Part shown: piece by piece, positions 1 to 8,093 of the stretch
How the letters are laid out: each line of letters starts with the position of its first letter
Numbering within the stretch: position 1 is the first letter of the stretch
NCBI RefSeq assembly: GCF_900091615.1
Contig: NZ_FMIA01000002.1
Span: forward strand, 4,650,001-4,714,000
Length of the DNA stretch: 64,000 nucleotides
Direction of reading: 5' to 3'
Source: Micromonospora yangpuensis
GTDB lineage: Bacteria > Actinomycetota > Actinomycetes > Mycobacteriales > Micromonosporaceae
Position numbers and translations under genes: made by a program
Notes under the pieces: model-generated
Told to the model about the DNA's origin: nothing
Seen by the model: only the letters and a program-made list of their open reading frames with translations
Database searches by the model: none

Positions 1-170
1 GCCCCGGCCTGAGCCACCCACGTCCCACCCCGCCCCGGTCCCGGCCCGCGCGCGGCGCTGTTGCGAGCGCAGCGCCCGTTCCGGCCGACGCCGGGGTGCC
101 GTCGGCGCCGGTGACGCCCGGCCCGGTGGCCCCGTCCACCTCACCCACGCCCCGCCACGGGAGGCCCGCC

Positions 171-1217
171 ATGGGCGAACGGACCTGGTCGCACCTGCTC
201 GCCACGCTGCTGCGGGCCGAGGATCTCACCGCCGCGGACACCGCCTGGGCGATGGGCGAGATCATGTCCGGCGCGGCGGGCCCCGCCCAGATCGCCGGCT
301 TCGCCACCGCGCTGCGGGCCAAGGGCGAAACCTCGGCGGAGCTGGCCGGCCTGGTCGAGGCGATGCTGACCCGGGCCGTCCCGGTCGAGCTCCCCGAGGA
401 GGTACGCGCCAGCGCGCTCGACGTGGTCGGTACCGGTGGTGACCTCGCCCACACGGTCAACATCTCCACGATGACCGCCCTGGTGGTCGCCGGCGCCGGG
501 GTACGGGTGGTCAAGCACGGCAACCGGGCCGCCTCCTCCTCCTGCGGCACCGCCGACCTGCTGGAGTTCCTCGGCGTGCCGCTGGACCTCGACCCCGGTC
601 AGATCGCCCGCTGTGTCGTCGAGGCGGGGATCGGCTTCTGCTTCGCCGCCCGGTTCCACCCGGGGATGCGCCACGCCGGTCCGGTCCGCCGCGAGCTGGG
701 CGTACCCACCGCGTTCAACTTCCTCGGCCCGCTCACCAACCCGGCCCGGCCGACCGCCGGCGCGGTGGGCTGCTTCGACCCGCGGATGGCCCCGGTGATG
801 GCCGACGTCTTCGCCGCCCGAGGCGACTCGGTGGTGGTGATGCGCGGCGAGGACGGCCTGGACGAGTTCACCACCACCGCGCCGACCCGGCTCTGGGTGG
901 CCCAGGGCGGCACCGTCCGCCAGGCCGTGCTGGACGCCGTCGACCTGGGGATCCCCCGCTCCGCCCCCGGTGACCTGCGCGGCGCCGACGCCGCGTACAA
1001 CGCCGACGTCGCCCGGCGGTTGCTGGCCGGCGAGCCCGGTCCGGTCCGGGACGCCGTCCTGGTCAACGCGGGCGTCGCCATCGCCACCCAGGGGCCGCTC
1101 GACGGCGACCTCACCACCGCGGTACGCGCCGCGATGGACCGGGCGGCCGAGTCGATCGACTCCGGCTCCGCCGCGCAGACCCTGGACCGCTGGATCGACA
1201 CCGCCCGCTCCGCCTGA
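171..1217 (+). CDS. trpD: Anthranilate phosphoribosyltransferase
   Basis: This 348-residue cytosolic enzyme joins anthranilate to PRPP in tryptophan biosynthesis. The glycine-rich PRPP loop [14 protein letters not shown] lies near residue 87, followed by [15 protein letters not shown] and the NPARPTAG segment, all typical of TrpD. The start is set at the ATG at 171 because GGGAGG stands 6 bases upstream and the family usually begins near this point. An in-frame ATG at 96 would only add a Pro/Ser-rich extension. No other trp gene lies alongside, so this is a lone trpD, as in Mycobacterium. Bases 1-170 show no gene. The gene converges on ctaF with strong hairpins between them. Confidence 0.93.
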   Translation: MGERTWSHLLATLLRAEDLTAADTAWAMGEIMSGAAGPAQIAGFATALRAKGETSAELAGLVEAMLTRAVPVELPEEVRASALDVVGTGGDLAHTVNISTMTALVVAGAGVRVVKHGNRAASSSCGTADLLEFLGVPLDLDPGQIARCVVEAGIGFCFAARFHPGMRHAGPVRRELGVPTAFNFLGPLTNPARPTAGAVGCFDPRMAPVMADVFAARGDSVVVMRGEDGLDEFTTTAPTRLWVAQGGTVRQAVLDAVDLGIPRSAPGDLRGADAAYNADVARRLLAGEPGPVRDAVLVNAGVAIATQGPLDGDLTTAVRAAMDRAAESIDSGSAAQTLDRWIDTARSA

Positions 1218-1244
1218 CCACATCCCGGCTCCGGCCCCGGCCCC

Positions 1245-1295
<51 letters not shown>

Positions 1296-1296
1296 A

Positions 1297-1352
1297 AAAG
1301 ATCTTGGAAGAATTCGGCCCCTCCCCAGGGGCACATTTCTTCCAAGATCTTT
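1297..1352. repeat. Palindromic element, ATCTTGGA family, copy 1
   Basis: Perfect 16-base arms (AAAGATCTTGGAAGAA at 1297-1312 and its complement at 1337-1352) enclose a second small palindrome, GCCCCTCCCCAGGGGC. Related elements lie at 5952-6000 and 51998-52053. It sits between the convergent trpD and ctaF genes and could end transcription in both directions. Confidence 0.85.
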
Positions 1353-1454
1353 CTGCCTTGGGCGCTCACCACACACGCTGAGCCCGCGCACGACGAGGCC
1401 GTGCACGACGACGAGGCCACGCCCGCGCACGACGAGCCCGCGCACCGGACGACA

Positions 1455-1485
1455 AGGCCCGTGCCCCCGGTGGGGGCACGGGCCT
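1455..1485. terminator. Probable bidirectional terminator hairpin
   Basis: A perfect 14-bp stem (1455-1468 with 1472-1485) has a GGT loop and lies 19 bases beyond the ctaF stop codon, between convergent genes. There is no U-tract, which is common in actinobacteria. Confidence 0.7.
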
Positions 1486-1504
1486 CGGCGGTTGAGCTGG
1501 TGGG

Positions 1505-1930
1505 TCAGTGCTCGGCGGTGCGGCGGGTGCCGGTGTAGTACTCGAAGAGCAGGCCGCAGGTGGCGAAGACGACCGCTACCAGGCCCAGCCCGACCAGCCA
1601 GAGCTGCCAGAACACCAGGCCGAGACCGGCGACGGAGGCGGCCAGCGCCAGACCGAAGGGCCAGTAGCTGCCGGGGCTGAAGAAGCCGATCTCACCGGCG
1701 CCCTCGGCGATCTCCGCGTCCGGCCGGTCCTCCGGCCGCAGGTCGATCCGGCGGGACACGAACCAGAAGAAGCCGCCGAGCATCGAGCAGAGCAGGAACG
1801 ACAGCAGCAGGGCGGTGGAGCCGATCCACTCGATCTGACCGGAGTCACCTGCCGTCCACGCGCCGTAGAGGATCGTGGTCGCGAAGAGGAAACCGGCGAT
1901 GATCAGGAAGATGCGCCACTCGGTCTTCAT
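1505..1930 (-). CDS. ctaF: Cytochrome c oxidase subunit IV, actinobacterial type
   Basis: This 141-residue membrane protein is the small fourth subunit of the actinobacterial aa3 oxidase. It begins MKTEWRIFLIIAGFLF and has about four hydrophobic segments (residues 6-25, 36-60, 91-112 and 113-131), matching the family layout. The ATG at 1930 lies 11 bases after the ctaC stop, and its GAGGGG ribosome site overlaps the ctaC end, so the two are cotranscribed and probably translationally coupled. The gene order ctaC-ctaF is the same as Rv2200c-Rv2199c in M. tuberculosis. Confidence 0.9.
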   Translation of the reverse strand: MKTEWRIFLIIAGFLFATTILYGAWTAGDSGQIEWIGSTALLLSFLLCSMLGGFFWFVSRRIDLRPEDRPDAEIAEGAGEIGFFSPGSYWPFGLALAASVAGLGLVFWQLWLVGLGLVAVVFATCGLLFEYYTGTRRTAEH

Positions 1931-1941
1931 CGGCGTACCCC

Positions 1942-2913
1942 TCAGTTTCCCGCGCCGGCCGGAGCGTTGTCCGGGTTGAAGTTGCTGGTCGTACGACGGG
2001 TGTCGAACGGCTTGGTGGTCTGGGCGTACGGCTCCTCGCCGATGGCCTCCAGCGCCTGCTGGGTGGACTGGCCGTCCTGCTTGGCGGCGAGGAACTGGTC
2101 GTAGCGCTCCGGGGAGACCACCCGCAGCTCGAAGTTCATGAAGGCGTGGTAGCTGCCGCAGAGCTCGGCGCACCGGCCGACGTAGGCGCCCTCGGAGAGC
2201 AGCTCGGAGACCTGGAAGGAGTTGCGCACCTTGCCCGGGAAGACGTCCCGCTTGAACAGCAGCTCGGGCACCCAGAACGAGTGGATGACGTCGCGGCTGG
2301 TCTCCTCGAACCGGATCGACCGGCCGGTCGGCAGCACGAGCACCGGGATGACGTCGCTGGTGCCCAGCACCGAGGCGGTGGTGTTGGCGTCCTCACCCTG
2401 GCCGTCGCGGTAGTTGAACTGCCAGTTCCACTTGAAGGCGACGACCTCGACGGTGACGTCGGGGTTGGGCGACTCCCGGTTCACGTCGGTCTGCACGATC
2501 GCCGTGTAGTAGAAGAGCACCGAGACGATCAGGATCGGCGCGATGGTGTAGAGGAACTCCATCGGCAGGTTGTAGCGGGTCTGCACCGGCAACTCGTTGC
2601 CCCGCTTGCGGTAGCGCACGACACACCAGAAGATGAGGCCCCAGACGAAGACACCGACGGCGAGCGCCGCGATGCAGGAGGCGATCCACAGGTCGTACAT
2701 CCGCTGGGACTCCGGCGTGATGCCGCCCTGCGGCCAGCCGAAACCGCCGAAGGCCGCACCGACGTCACAGCCCGTCAGCAGGAGCAGCAGCGCCGCCGCG
2801 CCGAAGCCGAGCCCGGCGATCCGACCGGCACCACGTCCCCGTCGCCCACCGGCTCCCGGGGAAGCGTTGTGCCGTACGGCGTGGGGCCGTACCTCCGAAC
2901 TCCTTGCGACCAC
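1942..2913 (-). CDS. ctaC: Cytochrome c oxidase subunit II
   Basis: This 323-residue subunit carries the CuA centre that takes electrons from the bc1 complex. A lipobox (LLLTGC, Cys49) predicts an exported lipoprotein. Two transmembrane helices follow (about residues 75-100 and 118-140), then the external cupredoxin domain. The CuA ligands are visible: His211 in HSFWVPEL, and Cys248, Cys252, His256 and Met259 in GRCAELCGSYHAFM. The start is a GTG at 2913 with GGAGG 9 bases upstream. The gene is divergent from the cysteine desulfurase gene across 171 bases. Confidence 0.94.
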   Translation of the reverse strand: MVARSSEVRPHAVRHNASPGAGGRRGRGAGRIAGLGFGAAALLLLLTGCDVGAAFGGFGWPQGGITPESQRMYDLWIASCIAALAVGVFVWGLIFWCVVRYRKRGNELPVQTRYNLPMEFLYTIAPILIVSVLFYYTAIVQTDVNRESPNPDVTVEVVAFKWNWQFNYRDGQGEDANTTASVLGTSDVIPVLVLPTGRSIRFEETSRDVIHSFWVPELLFKRDVFPGKVRNSFQVSELLSEGAYVGRCAELCGSYHAFMNFELRVVSPERYDQFLAAKQDGQSTQQALEAIGEEPYAQTTKPFDTRRTTSNFNPDNAPAGAGN

Positions 2914-3070
2914 CTGGTCCTGCCTCCCTAGCGCGCCGCGGCCGGCGATCTCTCGCCGCCGGCGGCAAAGGCGTCACCGACGGTCGCAGATTACTCGACC
3001 AATCCGCACTCCACGGCCTTGGGGGTCGCTCTCCACCCCCGTCGGGGGATCTTGTATCACCGGAGGCGGG

Positions 3071-3076
3071 TAGCGT
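3071..3076 (+). promoter_or_regulatory. Leaderless -10 box TAGCGT
   Basis: TAGCGT ends 8 bases before the GTG start of the cysteine desulfurase gene and no ribosome site is visible, so the transcript probably begins at or next to the start codon. Confidence 0.6.
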
Positions 3077-3084
3077 TTCCCTCC

Positions 3085-4236
3085 GTGAGTGCTCCCCCGG
3101 TCTACCTGGACGCGGCGACCGCCGCGCCGTTGCACCCGGTCGCCCGGCAGGCCCTGCTGGCCGCCCTCGACGACGGCTGGGCCGACCCGGGCAAGCTCTA
3201 CGGCCAGGCCCGCCGGGCCCGGCAACTGCTCGACGCCGCCCGCGAGGCCGCCGCGCAGACCCTCGGCGTCCGCGCCGACGAACTCTCCTTCACCCCCAGC
3301 GGTACGACCGCAGCCCACTCGGCGGTCCTCGGCGGTCTGGCCGGACGGTACCGGTCGGGCCGCACCCTGGTGCACTCCGCGATCGAGCACTCGGCGGTAC
3401 TGCACGCCGCGGAACGGCACGTCGCCGACGGTGGCACGACGGTACCGGTGCCGGTCGACCGGCTCGGGCGGCTGGACCTGTCCGCCTGGTCGACGGCGGT
3501 CCGGGCACCCGGGGTGGCCCTCGCGGCGCTGATCGCCGCCAGTCACGAGGTGGGCACCGTCCAGCCGGTCGAGGCGGCGGGGCAGACCTGCGCCGACGCT
3601 GGCGTACCGCTGCTTGTCGACGCGGCCCAGGTGGTGGGGCGGGCACCGGTGCCGGCGGGCTGGTCGATGCTGACCGCCAGCGCGCACAAGTGGGGCGGCC
3701 CGGCCGGGGTGGGGCTGCTGGTGGTCCGCAAGGGCACCCGCTGGGAGTCGCCCTGGCCGGCCGACGAGCGGGAGTCGGGGCGTACCCCGGGGGTGTTGAA
3801 CCTGCCGGCGGTGGTGGCGGCGGCGGCGAGCCTGCGCGCGGCGGCGGCCGACGCGGCGGCGCAGGCGGCCCGGCTGGCGCCGTTGGTGGACCGGATCCGG
3901 TCCCGGGTCGCCGCCGAGGTGCCCGACGTCGAGGTGGTCGGCGACCCGACCGACCGGCTACCCCACCTGGTCACCTTCTCCTGCCTGTACGTCGACGGCG
4001 AGGCGCTGCTGCACGCCCTGGACCGGCGCGGCTTCGCGGTCTCCTCCGGATCGTCCTGCACCTCCTCGACGTTGCGCCCGTCGCACGTGCTGGCGGCGAT
4101 GGGGGTGCTCACCCACGGCAACATCCGGATCAGCCTGCACCGGGAGACCACCGAGGCCCAGGTGGAACGGTTCCTGACCGAACTGCCCGGCATCGTGGCC
4201 GACCTGCGCGCCGAGGCGGGGGTGGTGGGACTGTGA
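3085..4236 (+). CDS. Cysteine desulfurase, IscS/NifS family
   Basis: This 383-residue PLP enzyme releases sulfur from cysteine as a persulfide for Fe-S clusters, thiocofactors or tRNA thiolation. The fold is class V aminotransferase. The PLP lysine is Lys202 in SAHKWGG, and the persulfide cysteine is Cys325 in SSGSSCTSS. The GTG at 3085 is chosen because a -10 box lies 8 bases upstream and homologues begin near VYLDAATAAPL. Its stop overlaps the start of a TusA-like gene (GTGA), so the desulfurase probably hands sulfur to that carrier. Which of IscS, SufS or a tRNA-specific desulfurase it replaces cannot be told from sequence alone. Confidence 0.88.
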   Translation: MSAPPVYLDAATAAPLHPVARQALLAALDDGWADPGKLYGQARRARQLLDAAREAAAQTLGVRADELSFTPSGTTAAHSAVLGGLAGRYRSGRTLVHSAIEHSAVLHAAERHVADGGTTVPVPVDRLGRLDLSAWSTAVRAPGVALAALIAASHEVGTVQPVEAAGQTCADAGVPLLVDAAQVVGRAPVPAGWSMLTASAHKWGGPAGVGLLVVRKGTRWESPWPADERESGRTPGVLNLPAVVAAAASLRAAAADAAAQAARLAPLVDRIRSRVAAEVPDVEVVGDPTDRLPHLVTFSCLYVDGEALLHALDRRGFAVSSGSSCTSSTLRPSHVLAAMGVLTHGNIRISLHRETTEAQVERFLTELPGIVADLRAEAGVVGL

Positions 4237-4466
4237 CCGGGCCGGCCGAGGTGCTCGACTGCCGGGGCCAGCGCTGTCCGCTGCCGGTGATCGCGGTGGC
4301 CCGCCGACTGCCCGAGCTACCGGTCGGCACGGTGGTCCGGGTGCTTGCCGACGACCCGGCCGCCGCCGTCGACCTGCCCGCCTGGTGCCGGATGCGCGGC
4401 CACGAGTTCCTCGGCACCACCCACGGCCCCGACGGCCCCGCCCACCACCTCCGCCGCTCAGTGTAA
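4233..4466 (+). CDS. TusA/SirA-family sulfur carrier
   Basis: This 77-residue protein has the family core VLDCRGQRCPLPV, with Cys10 and the sulfur-accepting Cys15 in the CPxP motif. TusA proteins receive persulfide sulfur from a desulfurase and pass it on. The GTG start overlaps the stop of the upstream desulfurase gene by four bases, so the pair is translationally coupled. The stop codon TAA at 4464-4466 belongs to a copy of the 55-bp interspersed repeat, so the C-terminus (about HLRRSV) was partly shaped by that insertion. Confidence 0.85.
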   Translation: MTGPAEVLDCRGQRCPLPVIAVARRLPELPVGTVVRVLADDPAAAVDLPAWCRMRGHEFLGTTHGPDGPAHHLRRSV

Positions 4467-4515
4467 GGAAGGGCCCCCTGTTAACGCTTTCTGTCGACAG
4501 GGGTACCCCGCTCAC
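4461..4515 (+). repeat. 55-bp interspersed repeat, copy 1
   Basis: The copy begins GTGTAAGGAAGGGCCCCCTG, continues TTAACGCTTTCTGTCGACAG and ends in a C-rich arm before CTCAC. The TAA in its head is the stop codon of the TusA gene. Confidence 0.92.
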
Positions 4516-4520
4516 CTCCG

Positions 4521-4600
4521 CCGCACGGCAGCAGCCCTGCCGCACGGCAGCAGCCCTGCCGCACGGCAACAGCCGCATGCCGCACGGCAGCAGCCGCATC
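4521..4600. repeat. Tandem repeat of about 19 bases, four copies
   Basis: Units beginning CCGCACGGCAGCAGCC start at 4521, 4540, 4559 and 4580. They directly abut the upstream 55-bp repeat and run into the supposed start of the broken XRE gene, so its original N-terminus is hard to define. Confidence 0.85.
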
Positions 4601-5582
4601 TCGCGGCAGCATCCGCGCTGCGGAGCGGCAGTCGCGTCGCGGGGAGACAGTTGGCTGATCGGGGCTGAGTTGAGCCGTTACCGGCGGGACGTGCCACTGT
4701 CGTTGAGCGAGCTGGCCGACCGTACCGGGATCGGCAAGCCAAAGCTCGGGCACATGGAGATGGGCCGGTACCAGCAGTTCCCCGAGGACATCGCAACGGT
4801 GCTGCGGGCCTGCGGCGCCGAACAGGGCCTGCGGTGCCGAACAGGCCGCCGTCGACCGGCTCACCGCCCTCGCGTCGCGCTCCGACGCCCGCAGCTGGTG
4901 GGCACCCTGGGCGCACGTGATGCCGGACTGGTTCAAGACGTACGTCGGCCTGGAGGGCCTGGCCGACGGCGCGTTCGTCTTCGAGTCCATGGTGATACCG
5001 GGGCTGCTGCAGACCGAGGAGTACGCCCAGGCGCTCACCCTGGGCACCGGTTTCGTCCGGCCGGACCACGCCGAGCGCTTCGTGTCGTTCCGGCAGGCGC
5101 GGGCCCGACGCCTCACCGACGACGAGCCGCTGGGGCTGCACGCGGTGATCGGCGAGGCGGCGTTGCGGCTGCGGGTCAACGGCGACGAGACCCGGCGGGC
5201 CCAGCTACGACACCTCGCCACCATGTCCGAGCTGCCGAACGTCACCGTGCAGGTGCTGCGTCCCGAGGACGGGCCGCATGCGGCAGGTGCTATCGGCAAG
5301 TTCGTGGTGCTCGACTTCGCCCACGTGCGGCCGATCGCCTACACGAAGCTGCTGGACGGGGCGATGTACGTACAGGACCCGGACGGGGTGCGCACTTATA
5401 CGATGGTGGCCGACAACCTGCGCCAGGCCGCTCTCTCACCCGCCGAGTCGCGCGCGTTGATCCGGGAGCTGGCCGGCCTGGTGGCGGTGCGCGACAGCAA
5501 GGACCGCTCGGGCCCCACCCTCACCTTCGCCGCGGACCGCTGGGCGGCCTTCGTCCACGCCCCACCCCTCCCCCGCACCTGA
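4577..5582 (+). pseudogene. XRE-family regulator with DUF5753, frameshifted
   Basis: This looks like a typical actinobacterial helix-turn-helix regulator with a C-terminal DUF5753 domain, but it is in two frames. The first frame encodes the HTH (LSLSELADRTGIGKPKLGHME) up to VLRACGAEQ. The second frame carries RLTALASRSDARSWW, then MPDWFKTYVGLE and the rest of DUF5753 to 5582. The break is explained by a 19-base tandem duplication, 4808-4826 and 4827-4845, differing at one base. Removing one copy restores a continuous protein. The start is uncertain: the ATG at 4577 is the nearest in frame and lies inside tandem repeats. A separate protein could still be made from the ATG at 4917 or 4920. A sequencing error is possible but less likely, because the two copies are not identical. 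Confidence 0.8.
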
Positions 5583-5731
5583 GCGGACACCGCGCTCAGC
5601 CAGCCCCGGCAGGCGGTGACCGGGAAGATCTGACCGGACAATCGAGCCATCTTGCACCCATCCGTCCCGTTTCCGCTCACAGCAGCCCACCTACCTCAAC
5701 CGCCCACCCACCGCTCGGCGCGAACCCCGAG

Positions 5732-5784
5732 GTGAATCTTGGACACTTACCGTCATATTTGGACGGTAAGTGTCCAAGATTCAC
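5732..5784. repeat. Perfect 23-bp inverted repeat with 7-base loop
   Basis: The arms 5732-5754 and 5762-5784 are exact complements around ATATTTG. The outer part reads GTGAATCTTGGACACTTACC, sharing the ATCTTGGA/TCCAAGAT core with the palindrome family. It is AT-richer than its surroundings, and no gene end lies close to it. Confidence 0.9.
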
Positions 5785-5951
5785 ACCCTATTCGGGTACG
5801 GAGAGGGCGCGGCGCTTCGGCTTCGGCCGGGGAGGAGGGAACGAAAGGGTGAGGGTGAGGGTGAGGGGGCGATCGAGGGCTGATCTGGGCAGCAACCGAT
5901 CTGGCCGGGAGGCCGAACCACCCGCCCGCGAGCGTCTGCAACAGCCAGGGC

Positions 5952-6000
5952 AACTTGGAAGAAATCGGCCCCTCGGGGGGCACTTCTCTTTCCAGATATT
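5952..6000. repeat. Palindromic element, ATCTTGGA family, copy 2 (degenerate)
   Basis: The run CTTGGAAGAAATCGGCCCCT followed by GGGGCAC and TTTCCAGAT matches copy 1 (1297-1352) along its length, but the arms no longer pair perfectly. Confidence 0.7.
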
Positions 6001-6112
6001 CTCGCCTCCCCAGCCAGCCGGTCGACAATCACCCATCCGGCCGCGCTGGAGAGAGTTCGCCGCCGCGCCCCGCACCGCCACGCGGCACGGGGACGACAAC
6101 AACCAAAAAACA

Positions 6113-6138
6113 GTGCCCACCGGCGAACCGGTGGGCAC
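6113..6138 (-). terminator. Rho-independent terminator of the adoK-like gene
   Basis: An 11-bp stem (GTGCCCACCGG) with a CGAA loop is followed, on the minus strand, by TGTTTTTT. It lies about 100 bases beyond the stop codon of the kinase gene and is the most classical terminator in the window. Confidence 0.88.
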
Positions 6139-6234
6139 GGTTTTCGAGATCCAGTCGCTTCCGCCCACCCGGGATGCCAGGATGCGCCCCCACGCCCAGG
6201 GAGGCAGGACACGCCCCGCCCGCAAAGAAGCAGG

Positions 6235-7212
6235 TCAGCCGATCAGGTGGGGGCGGACCTCGTCGGCGGCGGGGTCGCCGTAGGACTCGGCGAGGCGCTT
6301 GACGAAGAGGTCCCGGCGGACCTGGTACTCCTGGGTGCCGACGGTCTCCAGGACCAGGGCGGCCAGCAGCGAGCCCACCTGGGCGGCCCGTTCCAGGCCC
6401 AGCCCCCAGGAGAGGGCGGCGAAGAAGCCGGCCCGGAAGCCGTCGCCGACCCCGGTGGGGTCCACCGCCTGGGCCTCCCGGGCGATCGGCACGTGGATCG
6501 GGTCGAAGTCGCGCCCGACGATGTCCACCCCGCGCTTGCCCAGCGTGGTGACCCGGACCTTCACCAGGTCGAGCAGTTGCTCGTCGGTCAGCCCGGCCTT
6601 GCTCTGCAGCAGGGACTTCTCGTAGTCGTTGGTCATCAGGTAGTCGGCGCCGTCGATCAGCCCGACCACGTCGGAGCCCTCCATCCGGGCCAGCTGCTGG
6701 GACGGGTCGGCGACGAAGGCGTACCCGCGCTCCCGGCACTCGGCGGAGTGCCGCAGCATCGCCGCCGGGTCGTTCGCGCCCACCAGGACCAGGTCGATCC
6801 CGCCGAGGCGCTCGGCGACGGGGGTCAGCTCGATGTTGCGGGCCTCGGCCATCGCGCCGGCGTAGAACGAGGCGATCTGGCACATCTCGGTGTCGGTGGT
6901 GCAGACGAACCGGGCGGTGTGCGCGACCTCGCTGATATGCACCGAGTCACAGTCCACGCCGTGGCGTTCCAGCCAGGAGCGGTAGTCGGCGAAGTCGGCA
7001 CCGACCGCGCCGAGCAGCACCGGACGCAGTCCGAGCTGGCCCATCCCGAAGGCTATGTTCGCCGCCACTCCGCCCCGGCGGACGACGAGGTCGTCCACGA
7101 GGAAGGAGAGCGAGACCTTGTCGAGCTGGTCGGCGATGAACTGGTCGGCGAAGCGACCGGGGAAGCTCATCAGGTGATCGGTGGCGATCGAGCCGGTTAC
7201 GGCGATCTTCAT
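6235..7212 (-). CDS. adoK: PfkB-family carbohydrate kinase, probable adenosine kinase
   Basis: This 325-residue ribokinase-fold enzyme begins MKIAVTGSIATDHLM. It has the substrate-binding RRGGVAANIAFGMGQLG region near residue 45 and the PfkB anion-hole and catalytic motif DPTGVGDGFRAGF near residue 260, with the base Asp in GVGD. The closest known relative by content and position appears to be the mycobacterial AdoK (Rv2202c), which phosphorylates adenosine, so that is the likely substrate; the sequence alone does not exclude another nucleoside or sugar. The ATG at 7212 is preceded by GAGGGTT, and a TAGGCT box lies 34 bases upstream. A strong terminator follows the gene. Confidence 0.82.
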   Translation of the reverse strand: MKIAVTGSIATDHLMSFPGRFADQFIADQLDKVSLSFLVDDLVVRRGGVAANIAFGMGQLGLRPVLLGAVGADFADYRSWLERHGVDCDSVHISEVAHTARFVCTTDTEMCQIASFYAGAMAEARNIELTPVAERLGGIDLVLVGANDPAAMLRHSAECRERGYAFVADPSQQLARMEGSDVVGLIDGADYLMTNDYEKSLLQSKAGLTDEQLLDLVKVRVTTLGKRGVDIVGRDFDPIHVPIAREAQAVDPTGVGDGFRAGFFAALSWGLGLERAAQVGSLLAALVLETVGTQEYQVRRDLFVKRLAESYGDPAADEVRPHLIG

Positions 7213-7246
7213 GTCAACCCTCGGGGTCGGCGGCACGGCGCGGGTC

Positions 7247-7252
7247 AGCCTA
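7247..7252 (-). promoter_or_regulatory. -10 box TAGGCT for the adoK-like gene
   Basis: TAGGCT on the minus strand lies 34 bases upstream of the ATG at 7212. Unlike the leaderless boxes elsewhere, this leaves a short leader with a GAGGGTT ribosome site. Confidence 0.5.
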
Positions 7253-7437
7253 CCGGCCGGGGCCGGCCACCGGTCGGGGGTCGGCCGGATCTCCGTCCGG
7301 TCCGCTGGCCCCAACCCCCAACCCCGACCGGGTACGTCGCCGAAGCGGCCCGTCCCCGCCGCCGACGCCACCCGACAACCGCCAGCCGGGGCACCCGAGA
7401 CCGCCCGGCACGACACCCGACCGGGACGACGGACGAC

Positions 7438-7493
7438 GGGCCACGGACGACGGGCCACGGGCCACGGGCCACGGGCCACGGGCCACGGGCCAC
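7438..7493. repeat. Heptamer tandem repeat GGGCCAC
   Basis: Six perfect copies of GGGCCAC occupy 7452-7493, and one more lies at 7438-7444. The tract is in the non-coding gap between erpA and the kinase gene. Confidence 0.9.
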
Positions 7494-7504
7494 GGGCGGA
7501 AACG

Positions 7505-7541
7505 CCAGAGCGCGACACCCCGTACGGGTGTCGCGCTCTGG
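7505..7541 (-). terminator. Hairpin after erpA
   Basis: A perfect 16-bp stem (7505-7520 with 7526-7541) around CGTAC stands 21 bases downstream of the erpA stop codon on the minus strand, with no U-tract. Confidence 0.7.
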
Positions 7542-7562
7542 TAATGCCGGTGTCGAGTCGGC

Positions 7563-7931
7563 TCAGCTGAACGAGTCGCCGCAGGCGCAGGAGCTGCCGG
7601 CGTTCGGGTTGTCGATGGTGAAGCCCTGAGCGTCGATCCGGTCGGCGAAGTCGATGGTCGCCCCGGTCAGGTAGGGGGCGCTCATCCGGTCGACGACGAC
7701 CTCGACACCGTCGAAGTCGCTGACGACGTCACCGTCGAGGGAACGCTCGTCGAAGAAGAGTTGGTACCGCAGGCCGGAGCAGCCGCCGGGCTGCACCGCC
7801 ACCCGCAGCCGCAGGTCGTCGCGGCCCTCCTGCTCGATCAGGGCCTTGACCTTCTCCGCCGCGACGTCGGTGAGGACGACGGAAGCGGAGGCCTTGGCCT
7901 CGGTCGACTCGGTCTGCGCTGGCGTGGTCAC
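7563..7931 (-). CDS. erpA: A-type Fe-S cluster insertion protein (HesB/ErpA)
   Basis: This 122-residue cytosolic A-type carrier delivers Fe-S clusters to target apoproteins. The three conserved cysteines are visible in PGGCSG and in the C-terminal SCACGDSF. The GTG at 7931 (VTTPAQTE) is preferred because GGGAG stands 8 bases upstream; a GTG at 7949 would add six residues and lacks such a site. Its neighbours, glycerate kinase upstream and the adoK-like kinase downstream, match the mycobacterial Rv2205c-Rv2204c-Rv2202c order. NadA and LipA encoded in this window are Fe-S enzymes and could be clients. Confidence 0.9.
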   Translation of the reverse strand: MTTPAQTESTEAKASASVVLTDVAAEKVKALIEQEGRDDLRLRVAVQPGGCSGLRYQLFFDERSLDGDVVSDFDGVEVVVDRMSAPYLTGATIDFADRIDAQGFTIDNPNAGSSCACGDSFS

Positions 7932-8093
7932 GTGGAATTCTCCCTGCACGCGTCGGTGTGGTCTTCTGGGCCAACGTCACCCGCCGGCCCGGTGATTCCC
8001 ACTGCGGTCCGTCTCCGATTGTAGGCCGCTGTCGGCCGCCGGCACCGGCACGGCCCGATCCCGCCCACCCGGGGCTCCGGCCGGTGACCGGGA

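Larger units (their letters stand above)
5583..6112. other. Intergenic region with palindromes, no gene
   Basis: No convincing reading frame is seen in this stretch between the broken XRE gene and the kinase. It holds a 23-bp perfect inverted repeat (5732-5784), a GGGTGA tandem tract near 5846-5871, and an imperfect ATCTTGGA-family element (5952-6000). Confidence 0.6.
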
